Shown here: piece after piece, positions 8,297 through 14,758 of the stretch
How positions within the stretch are numbered: the first letter of the stretch is position 1
How the letters are laid out: each line of letters begins with the position of its first letter
Notes under the pieces: generated by a model
Told to the model about the DNA's origin: nothing
What the model saw: only the letters and a program-made list of their open reading frames with translations
Databases searched by the model: none
Program-made: the position numbers and the translations under genes
Assembly: GCA_016210785.1 (NCBI GenBank)
Contig: JACQTN010000062.1
Span: 1-16,328, forward strand
Reading direction: 5' to 3'
DNA from: Armatimonadota bacterium
GTDB taxonomy: Bacteria; Sysuimicrobiota; Sysuimicrobiia; Sysuimicrobiales; JACQTN01
DNA: 16,328 bases

Positions 8297-9004
8297 CTAC
8301 CAGCTCATCGTGGACTCCGCGGCGCGCCGACGGCTGAGGATGGCCTCTGCCAGCTCCAGGTCGGCGGGCGTGGCGATCTTGAGGTTCTCCGGCGGCCCGG
8401 GCACGATGCGCACGGGTTGTCCCAGGCGCTCCACCAGCGTCGCGTCGTCGGTTCCGACCACGCCCGCATCGCGAGCCCGCTCGTGGGCCGTGCGGAGCAG
8501 CGCGTACCGGAACGCCTGCGGGGTCTGAGCTGCCCACAGCGTCGCACGGTCCACGGTCTGCATCACCACGCCGTCATCCGCGGCCTTGATGGTATCGGTC
8601 ACTTTGGTAGCCAGGATGGCGGCGCCGGCCTCCACGGCCGCCTGCACGGTCGCGGCCACGGCCTCCGGGGTCACCAGCGGGCGCACGCCGTCGTGGACGA
8701 TGACGATCTCGGCCCCTTCCAGCGCCAGCAGCCCGTTGTACACCGAGTCCTGCCGCACCTCCCCGCCTGGTACCACCCGCGTCACCTTCCGCAGACCGTG
8801 GTGGGCGACCAGGCGCCGGACGCGGGCAATCTCCTGCTCCCGCACCACCAGGCACACCTCGTCGACGGCGGAGCAGCGTTCGAACGCGTCCAGCGTGTGC
8901 ACCAGCATGGGGCGGCCCCGCAGCGGCAGGAACTGCTTCGCGTCCGCGGTCCCCATGCGGGTGCCGACGCCGGCGGCGGCGATGATGGCGGCAACGGTAG
9001 GCAC
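8297..9004 (-). CDS. ispD: 2-C-methyl-D-erythritol 4-phosphate cytidylyltransferase
   Basis: Third MEP enzyme: CTP plus MEP gives CDP-ME and pyrophosphate. 235 residues from the chosen GTG, typical length. The nucleotide loop is AAAGVGTRMG (9-18) followed by AKQFLPLRG with catalytic K23. GGEVRQDSVYNGL (80-92), VHDGVRPL (103-110), the DTIK segment (137-140), R153, and WAAQTPQAF (157-165) are all present. GTG 9004 is preceded by AAAGGAG with 5-nt spacing, and the protein then begins directly with the VAAIIAAAG strand. An alternative upstream start at 9034 would add ten non-conserved residues and lacks such a site. A strong hairpin repeat lies just upstream of the ribosome site. Confidence 0.97.
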   Translation of the reverse strand: MPTVAAIIAAAGVGTRMGTADAKQFLPLRGRPMLVHTLDAFERCSAVDEVCLVVREQEIARVRRLVAHHGLRKVTRVVPGGEVRQDSVYNGLLALEGAEIVIVHDGVRPLVTPEAVAATVQAAVEAGAAILATKVTDTIKAADDGVVMQTVDRATLWAAQTPQAFRYALLRTAHERARDAGVVGTDDATLVERLGQPVRIVPGPPENLKIATPADLELAEAILSRRRAAESTMSW

Positions 9005-9026
9005 GAAGTCTCCTTTCCACAACATA

Positions 9027-9069
9027 CCTCTCACCCCTCTCCCGCCGGGGGAGAGGGTAGGGTGAGGGG
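9027..9069. repeat. Palindromic intergenic hairpin repeat between purR and ispD
   Basis: A long imperfect inverted repeat: CCTCTCACCCCTCTCCC on the left pairs with GGGAGAGGG (9049-9057) and GGTGAGGGG (9061-9069). There is a short GC loop and a roughly 4-nt bulge at 9058-9061. It resembles the CTCACCC/TCTCCC palindromes often scattered between genes in GC-rich genomes. No T-run follows, so it is not a classic terminator. In the mRNA it would fold just upstream of the ispD ribosome site and could affect message stability or ispD translation. Copy number in the genome cannot be seen from here. Confidence 0.7.
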
Positions 9070-9108
9070 GGAGTCAGGCCCGGGAGCACCTTTCCCGGAC
9101 AGGCTTCT

Positions 9109-9927
9109 CTACGCGATCCACCGGCTGGGCGAGACCAGCACCCTGCCCTGCACCTCGTCCATGCCCTCGTACACGATCAGTGAGATGTAGTTGTCCACCA
9201 GCTTCTCGCGAGGCGTGGGGCTCTCGACGAAGACGCCGATGCCCACCACCTCGGCGCGGAACTCCCGCATCAGATCATACACGCCGCGGGCAGTGCCGCC
9301 ACCGCGAATGAAGTCGTCGATGAACAGCACGCGGGCGCCCTCCGGGATGGCGCGCAGCGGCAGGGTCATGGCCTGCACCATGCGGGAGGATCCCGACACG
9401 TAGTTGACGCTCACCGACGGCCCTTCCGTGACGCGGCCTTCGCGCCGGATGGTGACCAGCGGCACGTCGAAGGCCCGCGCGGTCATCAGGGCCAGCGGGA
9501 TGCCCTTCACCTCCATGGAGAGGACGATGTCGGGGCGCCGGTCGGCGAAGAAGGTGGCGAAGGTCTCCCCGATCTGCGCGGCCAGCTGCGGCGTGGAGAT
9601 CAGGTCGGTCGTGTAAAGAAAGCCGCCGGGGAGGATGCGGCCGGGATCGCGCAGCCGCCGGCACAGGTCCTCCACCAGGTCGCGGATCTGCTCGCGGGTG
9701 TAGTGAGGGAGGAAGCGCACGCCGCCGGCCGCGCCCGCCAGCGTCTCCACCCGGCCCAGGTGGAACCGCTCGAAGACGGCCTTCATGAAGGTCAGGTCCT
9801 CGCTGATGGTGGACTTGGCCGCGCCCAGCTTCTCCATGAAGGCCCCCAGCGGCCACACCTTGTAGGGTTGGGCCGTCAGGGTCTGAGCCATCACGACCAT
9901 CCGCTCACCGCGGCGCAACCGTCCCAT
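9109..9927 (-). CDS. purR: Purine operon repressor, Bacillus-type PurR
   Basis: Cytosolic transcription regulator with a winged-helix N-terminus and a phosphoribosyltransferase-fold effector domain. In Bacillus it represses purine synthesis genes and is relieved by PRPP. 272 residues, against about 285 in B. subtilis. The N-terminal domain (1-75) contains AKSTISEDL (37-45) and PGAAGGV-like AGAAGGVRFLP (64-73). The effector domain has ILPGGFLYTTD, EGPSVSVNYVSGSS (168-181) and the PRPP loop VLFIDDFIRGGGT (200-212). Start chosen at ATG 9927 because MGRLRRGERM aligns with the known N-terminus and GGGAG lies upstream; an 18-residue extension is not conserved. It is 104 nt upstream of ispD and 189 nt downstream of the nucleotidyltransferase. 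I saw no PurBox in the window. Confidence 0.96.
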   Translation of the reverse strand: MGRLRRGERMVVMAQTLTAQPYKVWPLGAFMEKLGAAKSTISEDLTFMKAVFERFHLGRVETLAGAAGGVRFLPHYTREQIRDLVEDLCRRLRDPGRILPGGFLYTTDLISTPQLAAQIGETFATFFADRRPDIVLSMEVKGIPLALMTARAFDVPLVTIRREGRVTEGPSVSVNYVSGSSRMVQAMTLPLRAIPEGARVLFIDDFIRGGGTARGVYDLMREFRAEVVGIGVFVESPTPREKLVDNYISLIVYEGMDEVQGRVLVSPSRWIA

Positions 9928-10020
9928 GGTTTTCGCTCCCACCGCCGGCATGGTACGCGCGCATGGCCTCCCAGGTATCAAAATTGCGCCCCACCACCTG
10001 TTCGACGCGCGGCCAGCAGG

Positions 10021-10053
10021 CCCTTCGACCAGTTCAGGACGGACCCTTCGACG
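10021..10053. repeat. CCCTTCGAC-type dispersed repeat remnant
   Basis: CCCTTCGACCAGTTCAGGAC is followed at once by GGACCCTTCGAC, so CCCTTCGAC occurs at 10021-10029 and 10044-10052. The unit resembles the CTTCGAC...GTCCTGAG intergenic repeats that I recall from many environmental GC-rich genomes; here the central part is diverged. It sits in the 189-bp gap upstream of purR. The rest of that gap shows no confident promoter or terminator. Confidence 0.5.
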
Positions 10054-10116
10054 CCATGAGGCGGAGAACCCATGCGGGGGACGGGACGCGCGGAGTCCGC
10101 TTCATTTTCTCAGCGC

Positions 10117-10920
10117 TCAGCGCCGGGCCAGAACCTCCCGGGCCAGCGCCAGGGTCTCGGGGTGGCTCCCGTCCACGTCCAGCGCGATCTCCGGGTGGGG
10201 GACAATCACCGCCCGCGTCGTGATGCCCGCCAGCGCGCTGGCCCGCGCCTCGGCCTCGACGACGCTCAGCCGCCCCAGCGCCAGCTTCACCAGCGTGCCC
10301 ACGCCCAGCATCTGCGCCAGCTGCCACGGCCGCTTGCGCGCCGCGACGGCCCGCGCCACCAGCGGGCGGAGCCGCTCCACCACCGCCGGCGCGAACAGGA
10401 TGAGCCCGCCCCCGCAGAAGGTACCCTCGACCATGCGCACGTAGGTCTTGCGCACGCCCGGGTAACGCTGCTCGGTGACCTCGCGTGGCACGATGCTGTA
10501 GTAGATGCCCGCGTCCCGGCCCGCGCAGGCGTCCAGGAACGCATCCACGGCGGCCGAGGACAGCAGTGGCAGGTCCGCGGCCACGGCCAAGACGTGAGCC
10601 CGGGGCGCGAGCGCCTCCACGCCGCGGGCCAGGCTGTCCAGCATGGAGCCGCGGGCGGGGAGAGACACGTCCGCGCGGGAGGCCACGTCCGGGGGCAGGG
10701 ACTCGGGCCCGACGACGGCAATCTTTCCGACACCCCGCGCGCCGCGCAGCGCGTCCAGCACGTAGGCGATCATGGAGCGGCCGGCGATGGGGATCAACGC
10801 CTTGTTGGCAACGGTGGGGTCCAGCGCAGGCTCCGGCCCTCCGCCGGCCAGGACGATGGCGTCGGCCGGGCAAAGCCCGCGGTCGGTCGCCTCGCCCGCC
10901 GGCCGCGCTCCGGAGGTCAT
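10117..10920 (-). CDS. MobA-like nucleotidyltransferase family protein, specificity unknown
   Basis: 267 residues with a Rossmann-like NTP-transferase fold (NTP_transf_3/MobA-like). Visible motifs: AIVLAGG (21-27), NKALIPIAGRSMIAYVLDAL (39-58), and VAADLPLLS (113-121) holding the metal-binding Asp. The usual LAGGxSxRMG loop is altered to LAGGGPEPALDPTVANKAL: the Arg is missing, but the downstream Lys (K40) is kept. Substrate cannot be assigned; molybdopterin-guanine work is unlikely because no moa/mob genes are nearby. The ATG overlaps the ispE stop in an ATGA arrangement (4 nt), so it is translationally coupled to ispE. A sugar-phosphate or cofactor role linked to the isoprenoid or cell-wall genes is possible but unproven. 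Confidence 0.85.
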   Translation of the reverse strand: MTSGARPAGEATDRGLCPADAIVLAGGGPEPALDPTVANKALIPIAGRSMIAYVLDALRGARGVGKIAVVGPESLPPDVASRADVSLPARGSMLDSLARGVEALAPRAHVLAVAADLPLLSSAAVDAFLDACAGRDAGIYYSIVPREVTEQRYPGVRKTYVRMVEGTFCGGGLILFAPAVVERLRPLVARAVAARKRPWQLAQMLGVGTLVKLALGRLSVVEAEARASALAGITTRAVIVPHPEIALDVDGSHPETLALAREVLARR

Positions 10921-11786
10921 CGAGCCTCGGCAAAGGTGCGGGTCACCATGGTGTCGACGCCCCGGTCGACGGCGCTCAGTTCAGCGGCGATCCAGCGTGC
11001 CGCGGCCTCGTTGGGCACGAACCCGAACACCGTCGGCCCCGTACCCGTCATGCCCGCGCCGAACGCGCCCAGCGACCGCATGCGGTCGCGCAGTTCGCCC
11101 ACGATCGAATGCGCGGTGACGATGAGATCCTCGAACACGTTGCACACCAGCTGCCCCACCGCGGCCACATCCTCCCGCACCAGCGCGCCCACCATCTTGG
11201 CCGTCTCCGGCCGCCGCCTCAGCGACGAGACGTCCAGGTTGCGGTACGCCCAGGGCGTGGAGACCTCCAGCGGCGGGCGGGCCAGGACCATCCAGGTGGC
11301 GGGCATCGGGTTGAGCGGCTGCAGCTTCTCGCCGCGCCCGCGGGCCAGCGCCGCACCCCCGAAGAGGAAGAAGGGCACGTCGGAGCCCACGCGCGCGGCC
11401 AGGTCCAGGAGTTGGCGGCGGTCCAGGCGCAGCTTCCACATCTGGGCCAGGCCGAGCAGCGTGACGGCGGCGTCGGAGCTGCCGCCGCCCATGCCGGCCG
11501 CGGCAGGGATGCGCTTGGTGAGATCAATCTCAACGGACCGTTCGACCTTAAACGTCTCCTTGAGCAGTTGCGCGGTCCGGTAGACCAGGTTCCGCTGGTC
11601 CTGCGGCAGCGAGGGGTCGGAACAGTTGACCGAGATGCCCTGACCCGTCTCCCGCAACACCACAGTGTCGTGCAGGGCGACGGTGTGCAGCACGGTCTCG
11701 ATCTCGTGATAGCCGTCCTCGCGCCTGCGGTGCACGTCCAGGGTGAGATTGATCTTGGCGTAGGCGTTGAGGCGGAGTTCCTTCAA
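10917..11786 (-). CDS. ispE: 4-diphosphocytidyl-2-C-methyl-D-erythritol kinase
   Basis: Fourth MEP enzyme, a GHMP-superfamily kinase phosphorylating CDP-ME with ATP. 289 residues, normal length. Motifs: AYAKINLTLDV (8-18) with K11; DGYHEIET (24-31); the ATP loop GMGGGSSDAAVTLLGL (98-113); GSDVPFFLFGG (134-144) with catalytic D136; and the C-terminal GAGMTGTGPTVFGF. The start is TTG at 11786: an in-frame TGA lies two codons upstream (11790-11792), no ATG or GTG is available before the conserved KELRLNAYAKINL, and GAGGGG is well placed. First gene of the ispE-nucleotidyltransferase pair, coupled by ATGA overlap, and divergent from the LCP gene. Confidence 0.97.
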   Translation of the reverse strand: MKELRLNAYAKINLTLDVHRRREDGYHEIETVLHTVALHDTVVLRETGQGISVNCSDPSLPQDQRNLVYRTAQLLKETFKVERSVEIDLTKRIPAAAGMGGGSSDAAVTLLGLAQMWKLRLDRRQLLDLAARVGSDVPFFLFGGAALARGRGEKLQPLNPMPATWMVLARPPLEVSTPWAYRNLDVSSLRRRPETAKMVGALVREDVAAVGQLVCNVFEDLIVTAHSIVGELRDRMRSLGAFGAGMTGTGPTVFGFVPNEAAARWIAAELSAVDRGVDTMVTRTFAEAR

Positions 11787-12161
11787 AGATCATCCCCTCT
11801 TGCGCGGCGGCTCCCCCCTCGCCCTCCACCAGCGCCCCGCCCGGAACTGATGGATCCCGCCCACGCCCCGCGTCGCGGTCCGGGCGTTGCGCGTCTGAAG
11901 CACAGCGGACCTACACGATATTACCCGGCGGACTCCTTACTTATGCACGGGCAAGGCAAATCCTCTCAGAAGCTGAGTGGGCGCTTAGAAGCTGAGTAGG
12001 TGGTGCTCAGTCAGGGAAACGCCTTGCACAGAAGTAGTAGAAGACTGCCAACCCAGCGAACGCCTTGCAAAAAGAGAAGCAGAGGCACGCCCGCGGCTTT
12101 CCTTGACAGCCCCACGCCATGCCGTACAATGTAGGAGCATTTCGCTGAGGCCGCGTGCACG
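11787..12161. other. Divergent intergenic region between ispE and the LCP gene
   Basis: 375 bp with no credible gene. The middle is less GC-rich than the surroundings. It holds an 11-bp direct repeat AGAAGCTGAGT at 11968-11978 and 11987-11997 (19-bp period), the first copy forming a CTCAG-AAG-CTGAG palindrome. A second direct repeat, AACGCCTTGCA, lies at 12018-12028 and 12059-12069 (41-bp period). An inverted repeat ACGCCC/GGGCGT is at 11863-11868/11882-11887. The plus-strand promoter at 12103-12130 is the clearest signal. On the minus strand, TAATAT (11923-11918) is a possible -10 for ispE but has no matching -35. Confidence 0.6.
12103..12130 (+). promoter_or_regulatory. Predicted sigma-70 promoter of the LCP gene
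   Basis: TTGACA (12103-12108), a 16-bp spacer, and TACAAT (12125-12130): a perfect -35 and a 5/6 -10. The expected start is near 12137, giving a leader of about 25 nt. The ribosome site is a modest GAGG 11 nt before the ATG. Confidence 0.75.
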
Positions 12162-13493
12162 ATGGCGCTTCCTGAACCGCCCTCCACCCAGACGACTGTT
12201 CGGCCTCCGGAGGGTCCCCGTCCGCCGGAAACATCCCCGCGTCCCCGGATTCCCCTGTCGTGGGTGGTCGTCTTCGTCTGCGTCTTCCTGTTGGGCGGCC
12301 TGGCCGGCGCGTATCTGGCCTTCTTCAAGGCGGCCGGGATGCTGACCGGGAACACGGTGACGGAACGCCCCCAGCAGGGCACGCCGGTGGCCTGGCCGCT
12401 CCGCCTGACGCGGCGGATCACCATCCTCTACATCGGGACCGACGTCACCTACGATGCCAAGCACCGCGTGGTGCCCGTCTCCCGCGCCGACACCCTGATC
12501 CTGGCCAGCATCGACCCAGTGCGGCGCCGTGCTACCTTCGTCTCCATCCCGCGCGACACGCGGGCCGTGATCCCCGGCGTGGGCACCACCAAGGTGAACG
12601 CCGCCCACGCCTTCGGCGGCGTCGACCTCACGGTGCGCGCGGTGGAGCAGCTCCTTGGGGTGCCGGTGGACTTCTACGTCAAGATGAAGATCGAGGGGTT
12701 CATCAAGCTGATCGACCTGCTCGGCGGGGTGGACGTCGACGTGGAGCGCGACATGCGCTACGTGGACCGCTGGGGCGGGATCAACATTAACCTCAAGAAG
12801 GGCTATCAGCGCCTCAACGGCAAGCAGGCCATGGACTACGCCCGCTTCCGCCACGAGGCGCTGGGCGACATCGGCCGCGTCGGGCGACAGCAGAAGGTGA
12901 TGCGCGCCATCCTGGAGCGCCTCAGGACGCGGGAGGCGCTGTTCCGGTCGGCCCCGCTGATCCGCGCCATGACGGAGAACACGGAGACCAACCTCACCCC
13001 GCAGGAGATCGGCGCCCTGGGATGGTTCCTGGTCCGGCTGCCCCAGGACCACTTCGCGACCCACACGCTGCCCGGGAAGTTCTCGCCCGGGTACTGGGAG
13101 CCGGAGTGGCCGCAGATCCGCGAGTTGATCGCGAAGGAGTTCTACGCCGTGGATCCCGACGTGCTGGCCGAGGCCACGGTGGAGATCCTGGGCCCGGCCG
13201 CGCTTGCCCGTCCGGCTCGGGAGACCGCGCAGCGGTTGGAGCGCCTGGGTTTCAAGATCGCGCGCGTGGGAACGATCCCTGAACCGGTGGACGCCACCAC
13301 GGTGGTGGACCGCGGCGGGAAGCCCGAGGCGGCACGGCTGCTGTCGGCCATGCTGGGCCGCGCCCGCGTCGTAACGGAGATGCCGCAGACGTCACCGCAG
13401 GCTGCGCGGCGCGGGGCGCGCCCCAACCCCACGGCGGATCTGGTGGTGCTGCTGGGACGCGACGGCGCCAACGGCAACGCCAACTCGCGCTAG
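12162..13493 (+). CDS. LytR-CpsA-Psr (LCP) family cell-wall glycopolymer ligase with LytR_C domain
   Basis: Membrane-anchored enzyme of the family that transfers undecaprenyl-pyrophosphate-linked glycopolymers to peptidoglycan. 443 residues. A Pro-rich cytoplasmic N-terminus (1-30), one TM helix (about 31-55), the LCP domain (about 85-255), a linker, and a C-terminal LytR_C domain (about 352-435, starting ATVEILGP). LCP motifs: SRADTLILASID (107-118), VSIPRDTRA (127-135), KVNAAHAFGG (144-153), and YARFRH...GDIGRVGRQQ (226-244), keeping the Arg/Asp residues that bind pyrophosphate and metal. It is the only plus-strand gene, alone under its own promoter, divergent from ispE and convergent with the aminotransferase scar. 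The native polymer substrate in a diderm host is unclear. Confidence 0.95.
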   Translation: MALPEPPSTQTTVRPPEGPRPPETSPRPRIPLSWVVVFVCVFLLGGLAGAYLAFFKAAGMLTGNTVTERPQQGTPVAWPLRLTRRITILYIGTDVTYDAKHRVVPVSRADTLILASIDPVRRRATFVSIPRDTRAVIPGVGTTKVNAAHAFGGVDLTVRAVEQLLGVPVDFYVKMKIEGFIKLIDLLGGVDVDVERDMRYVDRWGGININLKKGYQRLNGKQAMDYARFRHEALGDIGRVGRQQKVMRAILERLRTREALFRSAPLIRAMTENTETNLTPQEIGALGWFLVRLPQDHFATHTLPGKFSPGYWEPEWPQIRELIAKEFYAVDPDVLAEATVEILGPAALARPARETAQRLERLGFKIARVGTIPEPVDATTVVDRGGKPEAARLLSAMLGRARVVTEMPQTSPQAARRGARPNPTADLVVLLGRDGANGNANSR

Positions 13494-13523
13494 CCGGCAC
13501 GTTCGACGTGTCTGCGAGGCGCC

Positions 13524-13727
13524 TCATTCTACCGCGCTCACCGACATCGCCGTGCCCACGGCGCCCCCGACCGGCACGTTCCACTCCGTGCAAGAAAGGT
13601 GTCGTGCTCGGCCGCCAGGTCCAGCACCGCCTCCCGGCGCGCCCTGCTCATGGTGATGCCTGAGGGATTTTGAAAGTCCGGCACCACGTAGATAAACTGG
13701 GTTTGCAAGCGGCGTGCCCGGCCGCCG
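13524..13727 (-). pseudogene. Remnant of a fold-type I PLP aminotransferase (2-aminoadipate/MocR-like)
   Basis: About 40 codons, read right to left, match the middle of class I/II aminotransferases: QFIYVVPDFQNPSGITMSRA, then RREAVLDLAAEHDT. The PDFQNPSG block, with its PLP-contacting Asn, is diagnostic. Similarity stops after AEHDT, where the DDPY-type block should follow. A different frame then gives a short protein-like tail (TEWNVPVGGAVGTAMSVSAV) ending at TGA 13524-13526, consistent with a frameshift or internal deletion. The 5' part is absent because rsmA ends exactly where it would begin. The PLP lysine region is missing, so it cannot be functional. No start codon with a ribosome site is visible. 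Confidence 0.75.
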
Positions 13728-14630
13728 TCAACCCGTCGAGGGTGGGGAGAGTCGCGGGGCCAGGACGCGGGCCAGCGCCGCGAACTCCTCCAGCGACAGC
13801 GTTTCCCCGCGCCGGCCGGGATCGACGCCGGCGGCGCGGCACGCCGCCTCCACCTGCTCCGCAGTGATGGTGGCGTCGACGGCGCGAAGCGCGTTGCGCA
13901 GAGTCTTGCGGCGCTGTCCGAACGCCGCCCGCACCACGCGCAGGAAGACCGCCTCATCTTCCACGACGGCCGGCGGCGCCGCGTGGGGGACCATCGTCAC
14001 CACCGCCGACTCGACCTCGGGCGGAGGGTAGAACGCCGAGCGGGGAAGGTGCCCGGCGATGCGGGCCGCGGCGCGAAACTGCACCAGCACGGAGAGGAGA
14101 CCGTAGTCCCTGCCGCCGGGCGGGGCGACGATGCGCTCGGCCACCTCACGCTGCACCGTGAGCACCAGCCGCGTGAGGCCGAGCGGAGTCTCCAGCAGGC
14201 GCACCATGAGCAAGGACGCCAGATAGTATGGCGGGTTCGCCACGACCTTGCGCGGTCCGGCCGGCAGCCCCTCCAGCAGCGCCGCCGGGTCAAGGTCCAT
14301 GATGTCTCCCAGCACGACGCGCACGTGGGGAAACCGGCCGACGGTGTCACGCAGGACCGGGATCAGGGCTCTGTCCACCTCCACCGCCGCCACGGCGCTG
14401 ACGCGGCGTGCCAGCGCGGCGGTGAGCGTGCCCAGCCCGGCGCCGACCTCCAGGACCACGTCGCCGGGGTCGAGCGCCGCCGCGTCCAGGACGGCGTCCA
14501 GGGCGCGCCGGCTCACCATGAAGTGCTGGCCGCGGTGCTGGCGGGGACGCAGCCCGTGCGCCCGCAGCAGCCGGGCCGTCGCGGCCGGGGTGGCCAGTGT
14601 CTCGTCGCTCGCGTCGGAATCCCCGCGCAC
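13728..14630 (-). CDS. rsmA: 16S rRNA (adenine1518-N6/adenine1519-N6)-dimethyltransferase
   Basis: Dimethylates the two adjacent adenines in helix 45 of 16S rRNA during 30S maturation, using SAM. 300 residues, slightly long because of an N-terminal extension of about 25 residues. GQHFMVSRRALDAVLDAA (34-51) is the family N-terminal motif. SAM motif I is EVGAGLGTLTAAL (61-73), followed by the acidic VEVDR (83-87), GDIMDLD (108-114) and the catalytic motif VANPPYYLAS (130-139). The second residue of the catalytic motif is Pro instead of the more common Leu or Ile. The C-terminal domain is complete. GTG 14630 has GGGAGG 9 nt upstream. It follows the 3D/G5 gene, as in the yabE-ksgA order of Bacillus, but without rnmV between them. 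Confidence 0.96.
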   Translation of the reverse strand: MRGDSDASDETLATPAATARLLRAHGLRPRQHRGQHFMVSRRALDAVLDAAALDPGDVVLEVGAGLGTLTAALARRVSAVAAVEVDRALIPVLRDTVGRFPHVRVVLGDIMDLDPAALLEGLPAGPRKVVANPPYYLASLLMVRLLETPLGLTRLVLTVQREVAERIVAPPGGRDYGLLSVLVQFRAAARIAGHLPRSAFYPPPEVESAVVTMVPHAAPPAVVEDEAVFLRVVRAAFGQRRKTLRNALRAVDATITAEQVEAACRAAGVDPGRRGETLSLEEFAALARVLAPRLSPPSTG

Positions 14631-14679
14631 GTGGCACTTCCTCCCCTCAGCGCAGCGTCATCCGGCTCTCCCCATCATA

Positions 14680-14716
14680 CGCGAAAACTCCGGGCGCAGG
14701 ACCCGGAGTTTTCGCG
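14680..14716 (-). terminator. Strong 15-bp hairpin between the 3D/G5 gene and rsmA
   Basis: A perfect inverted repeat, 14680-14694 against 14702-14716, with a 7-nt loop. The stem combines a GC-rich core (CTCCGGG/CCCGGAG) with an A4/T4 tract, so T's lie inside the stem rather than after it. It follows the 3D/G5 stop by about 43 nt and precedes the rsmA start by about 50 nt, so it most likely ends or attenuates the upstream transcript. TATGAT at 14679-14674 could then serve as a -10 for rsmA, but no -35 is clear. Confidence 0.65.
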
Positions 14717-14758
14717 GCGGCCAGAAGGGGAAGCCGTCGAGCGGCGGCCCGCCGTGAA

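Noticed and set aside
9005..9034. Upstream start for ispD (ten extra residues)
   Set aside because: The extension is not conserved, and the GTG at 9004 has a clearly better Shine-Dalgarno sequence.
10117..10920. Assignment of this gene as mobA or glmU
   Set aside because: The nucleotide loop lacks the MobA Arg, there is no GlmU left-handed beta-helix domain, and no molybdenum-cofactor genes are nearby.
11968..12069. CRISPR-like array in the ispE/LCP gap
   Set aside because: Only two copies of each short repeat exist, with irregular spacing and no cas genes nearby.
13252..13593. Minus-strand open frame of 113 codons over the LCP gene end
   Set aside because: It is antisense to the conserved LytR_C domain, with no motif of its own; only the right-hand part borders the aminotransferase scar.
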